Source: Citrobacter amalonaticus
Lineage (GTDB): Bacteria > Pseudomonadota > Gammaproteobacteria > Enterobacterales > Enterobacteriaceae
Assembly (NCBI RefSeq): GCF_001559075.2
Contig: NZ_CP014015.2
Location: 372,001 to 436,000 of the forward strand
DNA: 64,000 nt
Reading direction: 5' to 3'
Shown here in pieces: positions 61,656 to 64,000 of this stretch. Each line of letters starts with the position of its first letter. Positions within the stretch are counted from its first letter, which is position 1. The position numbers and the translations under genes are program-made. The notes beneath the pieces are model-generated. The model ran no database searches. It was not told the origin of the DNA and saw only the letters and a program-made list of their open reading frames with translations.

Positions 61656-63845
61656 TTATTCCTCGAGCGGCCTTGGTCGTCCAATCAAATACCCTTGCAG
61701 GTAGTTCACCCCCAGGCTCAGCAGCAACTCCCGCTGTGCGGGCGTTTCTACGTACTCCGCCACCACGCTTAGCGACTTCGCCTTTGCCAGATCGGTTATC
61801 GACTTCACAATCATCGCATCCAACGAATCGGTCAGAATATCTTTTACGAACACACCGTCGATTTTGATGATGTCAGCCTGCAGACGCTTCAGGCGCTCAT
61901 AATTGGCATATCCGGTACCAAAGTCGTCAATTGCAATTCTGAAACCAAACCTGTGCAGCAGCTCGAGATTTTGCATGCTGGTTTCCGAATTGGAAAATGC
62001 CTGCTCTTCGGTGATCTCAATGATCACCGTTTCCGGAGCAATACCATACCGGGTGAACAGGCGAATAATGCGCGGCGCGGTCTCTTTTTGCAGCAGGGTC
62101 AGCGGCATTAAATTGACCGAGAAAAGCGGTCCAGTCTCTGTAGGAGGATGTGCGGATAGCCAGGTAAGCAAGGCTTCAACGACCTGTAAATCAAAGCGGG
62201 CGCTGAGGTTAAACTGCGCTATCAGCGGAATAAACTGATCCGGAGTCATGATACCGTCGTCGCTTTTCAGCCGGGCGAGAATTTCATCATACCCTTTGCC
62301 CTGAGCGTCGCGGATAGGCTGCGCGTAAAGCAGGAGATCGCCGTTATCGAGCGCTTTACGAATTTTATTGAGCAGCAGCACCCGTTCGGTCGTCTGCCCC
62401 GTCGCCACTTCCTGGCTTTGAGTCAGCGCCAGCACCCGGTGATTCGCGCAGGACTGTTCCGCCAGCCAGCTCAGCTGACCCAGCAGCGGTTGCAGCGTCT
62501 CCTGCTTCCCATCCCATTGCCCCCAGGATGCGCCGTAACCCATGTCCAGCCCGGTATTGTTCCAGTAAATTTTACGACTGTTCAACAGGTCGAGCATATG
62601 CTGCAGGCGGGCGTCCATCTCCGGCCCGTTAAGCACCAGTAATAATTCACTCCCTGGCAACTGGAAGATTTTTTCATTCTCAAGCATCAGCGGTTGCAGC
62701 ATACGGTGCACCGTACGTTTGCTGTGCACACGCATTAACATGCCGTAGTGACGGCTCAGAAACTCCAGATTCTCCAGTCGCAGGCAACAGACGCTCTGCC
62801 CGGACTCTTTTTGCAGGAACTGCTCCAGCGCACGCAGATTCGGTAAACGAGTTAAGGGATCGGTAAGGGCCTGCATGTGCCAGCGACGATTAAGCCATTC
62901 ACTGCGCAGAAAGATGCGCATCATATACAGCAGGCAGATACTGAACGAGACGAGTACCGACAGGATGAACGCCAGTGAATACTCCGATCCCACCCCTTGT
63001 AAGAAATTGCGGTTATAGGTCAGCAGAAACAGCGTTGAAATGGCCCAACTGAGATTCAAAAACGGATAGGTAAGCTTACCCACGCCGGTGGTAAAGATGA
63101 TGAACAGCACGGGCACCAGATACCCTGCAATGTAGTCGCTTTCCAGCGGGGAGCACATCATAGCGAGCAGCAGAGAAATGCAGATCAGCCAGCATAGGGT
63201 AAAGAGACGCGTCTCTTTTTCAAAACACGGCGCAATATCGCGACGCCAGAATATCCGGGCATAATGCGGATTCACTATCATCCGCAGCGGATAATAAAAA
63301 AGCATGGTGAAAATCAGCACCGCCGAGATCAGGCTCAGAATATCGACAATCGTGAAGATGGCCGCCGCCGCACCAAAGAATGTCGAAACCGCGACCGGGA
63401 AATCGAGATAATGCCCGGCGAGATACATACTGATTTTCATCCCGAGCGGGGCGACAAAGCCAAACCAAATCACTCTGCGCCAGATATTGCGATCGGGTAA
63501 TCCGTAACGCCAGCGCGGCCCCAGTTGCCAGCGCACCAGCGCACAGGTTCCCAGCACGGCAAACATCTGACAGAAGAGCAACACAATGCCTTGCGCGAAC
63601 GGCAGATGAAGATTCCAGTGGTTGGTCAGGTATAACGCCAGCACAATGGGCAGAACAGCACGTCGGCCAAACAGCAGCATCATCGACAGCAGCACGCACA
63701 GCGGCAGCCACGAGAGATAGATATAGCTGGAATCCACAATGGCCAGAGGGGAAATCAAACGTGAAAACTGGATGGCTGCGATGGAGAGCACGATCGCAAG
63801 AGCGAATATTCTTATATTATTTATCAGGTTGCGCTTGGCTGGCAT
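61656..63845 (-). CDS. pdeA: Cyclic-di-GMP phosphodiesterase PdeA (YfeA)
   Basis: 729 residues, as in E. coli. N-terminal MASE1-like membrane region of about eight segments (1-305), a degenerate GGDEF domain (about 345-480) with no intact GGDEF motif, and an EAL domain (about 495-725). The EAL motif reads DEILARL, with Ile in place of the central residue. Other catalytic residues remain: ITEEQAF, AIDDFGTGYANYERL, DIIKIDGVFVKD and EYVETPAQ. Probably hydrolyses c-di-GMP, affecting motility and biofilm. Confidence 0.93.
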   Translation of the reverse strand: MPAKRNLINNIRIFALAIVLSIAAIQFSRLISPLAIVDSSYIYLSWLPLCVLLSMMLLFGRRAVLPIVLALYLTNHWNLHLPFAQGIVLLFCQMFAVLGTCALVRWQLGPRWRYGLPDRNIWRRVIWFGFVAPLGMKISMYLAGHYLDFPVAVSTFFGAAAAIFTIVDILSLISAVLIFTMLFYYPLRMIVNPHYARIFWRRDIAPCFEKETRLFTLCWLICISLLLAMMCSPLESDYIAGYLVPVLFIIFTTGVGKLTYPFLNLSWAISTLFLLTYNRNFLQGVGSEYSLAFILSVLVSFSICLLYMMRIFLRSEWLNRRWHMQALTDPLTRLPNLRALEQFLQKESGQSVCCLRLENLEFLSRHYGMLMRVHSKRTVHRMLQPLMLENEKIFQLPGSELLLVLNGPEMDARLQHMLDLLNSRKIYWNNTGLDMGYGASWGQWDGKQETLQPLLGQLSWLAEQSCANHRVLALTQSQEVATGQTTERVLLLNKIRKALDNGDLLLYAQPIRDAQGKGYDEILARLKSDDGIMTPDQFIPLIAQFNLSARFDLQVVEALLTWLSAHPPTETGPLFSVNLMPLTLLQKETAPRIIRLFTRYGIAPETVIIEITEEQAFSNSETSMQNLELLHRFGFRIAIDDFGTGYANYERLKRLQADIIKIDGVFVKDILTDSLDAMIVKSITDLAKAKSLSVVAEYVETPAQRELLLSLGVNYLQGYLIGRPRPLEE

Positions 63846-64000
63846 GAATTAACTGCTCTCACAGAGACGAACTATTTGTCACATAAATGATAAGTTTATT
63901 CGCATCGCGAAGCAAACCTATACCCACCAGAAACCGATCCCACCTTTCGTGGAACAGACTCCGGCTTATCAGCAACTGTATTACAAAAATGGAAGGTATG
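63846..64000. other. Right edge, upstream of pdeA
   Basis: 155 bases with no coding potential seen. Presumably the pdeA promoter region. Confidence 0.4.

Overview
The window comes from the chromosome of an enteric gammaproteobacterium, Enterobacteriaceae, most likely Citrobacter or a close relative of Salmonella/Escherichia. The gene order accD-dedA-truA-usg-pdxB-flk-yfcJ ... fabB-mnmC-yfcL-epmC-yfcA-mepA-aroC-prmB-smrB-sixA-fadJI-yfcZ-fadL-mlaA-yfdC-argW, and later lpxP-ypdK-alaC-ypdAB, glk-yfeO, ypeC, mntH-nupC-pdeA, is the E. coli K-12 order from about 52 to 54 min. Most proteins match the lengths of their E. coli counterparts. The species is inferred from recalled synteny and protein similarity, not from a database search.

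Layout. Positions 1-6.5 kb are conserved backbone: acetyl-CoA carboxylase beta (cut by the window edge), tRNA pseudouridylation, PLP synthesis and a flagellar regulator. Positions 6.6-8.5 kb are a small islet between yfcJ and fabB. It holds a Mu-repressor-type DNA-binding protein, a divergent Ner/Nlp-type regulator, a CHAP/NlpC-like cysteine amidase without a signal peptide, and a lipoprotein that overlaps it. Positions 8.5-25.8 kb return to backbone, with fatty-acid genes (fabB, fadJI, fadL) that carry recognisable FabR and FadR operators. argW (tRNA-Arg, CCU) at 25.75 kb is a known integration site and marks the start of a 13 kb accessory region. That region holds preTA (pyrimidine reductase), a divergent two-part deaminase, a DUF1062 protein, a zinc-ribbon/dienelactone-hydrolase pair, a methyltransferase, yegP, a polar amino-acid ABC transporter, and the cyanate operon cynR/cynTS with an inserted deaminase and a frameshifted cynX.

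Positions 38.9-45.1 kb are backbone (yfdY, lpxP, ypdK, alaC, ypdAB). Positions 45.1-47.0 kb replace the E. coli ypdC-fry region with a cold-shock-domain protein, an RluA-type pseudouridine synthase and a YaiL homologue. After glk-yfeO come ipdC and an aldo-keto reductase, then ypeC. Positions 53.0-58.7 kb are a compact catabolic cluster inserted between ypeC and mntH: a PTS EIICB permease, a fumarase/aspartase-superfamily lyase, an N-acetylglucosamine-6-phosphate-deacetylase-like amidohydrolase and a PRD-type regulator. mntH, nupC and pdeA close the window.

The best candidates for an undescribed system are the PTS-lyase-amidohydrolase-PRD cluster, which I infer acts on a sugar conjugated to a dicarboxylate or amino acid, and the Mu-regulator/amidase/lipoprotein islet, which I infer is an orphan effector-immunity unit. 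Smaller signals are a perfect 15-bp inverted repeat between alaC and ypdA, a promoter-plus-terminator unit that may encode a small RNA upstream of ypdK, a possible 12-residue leader peptide upstream of lpxP, a 12-bp tandem duplication inside mnmC, and an apparent 10-bp deletion in cynX. No CRISPR array, rRNA, intact IS element or intact prophage was seen.
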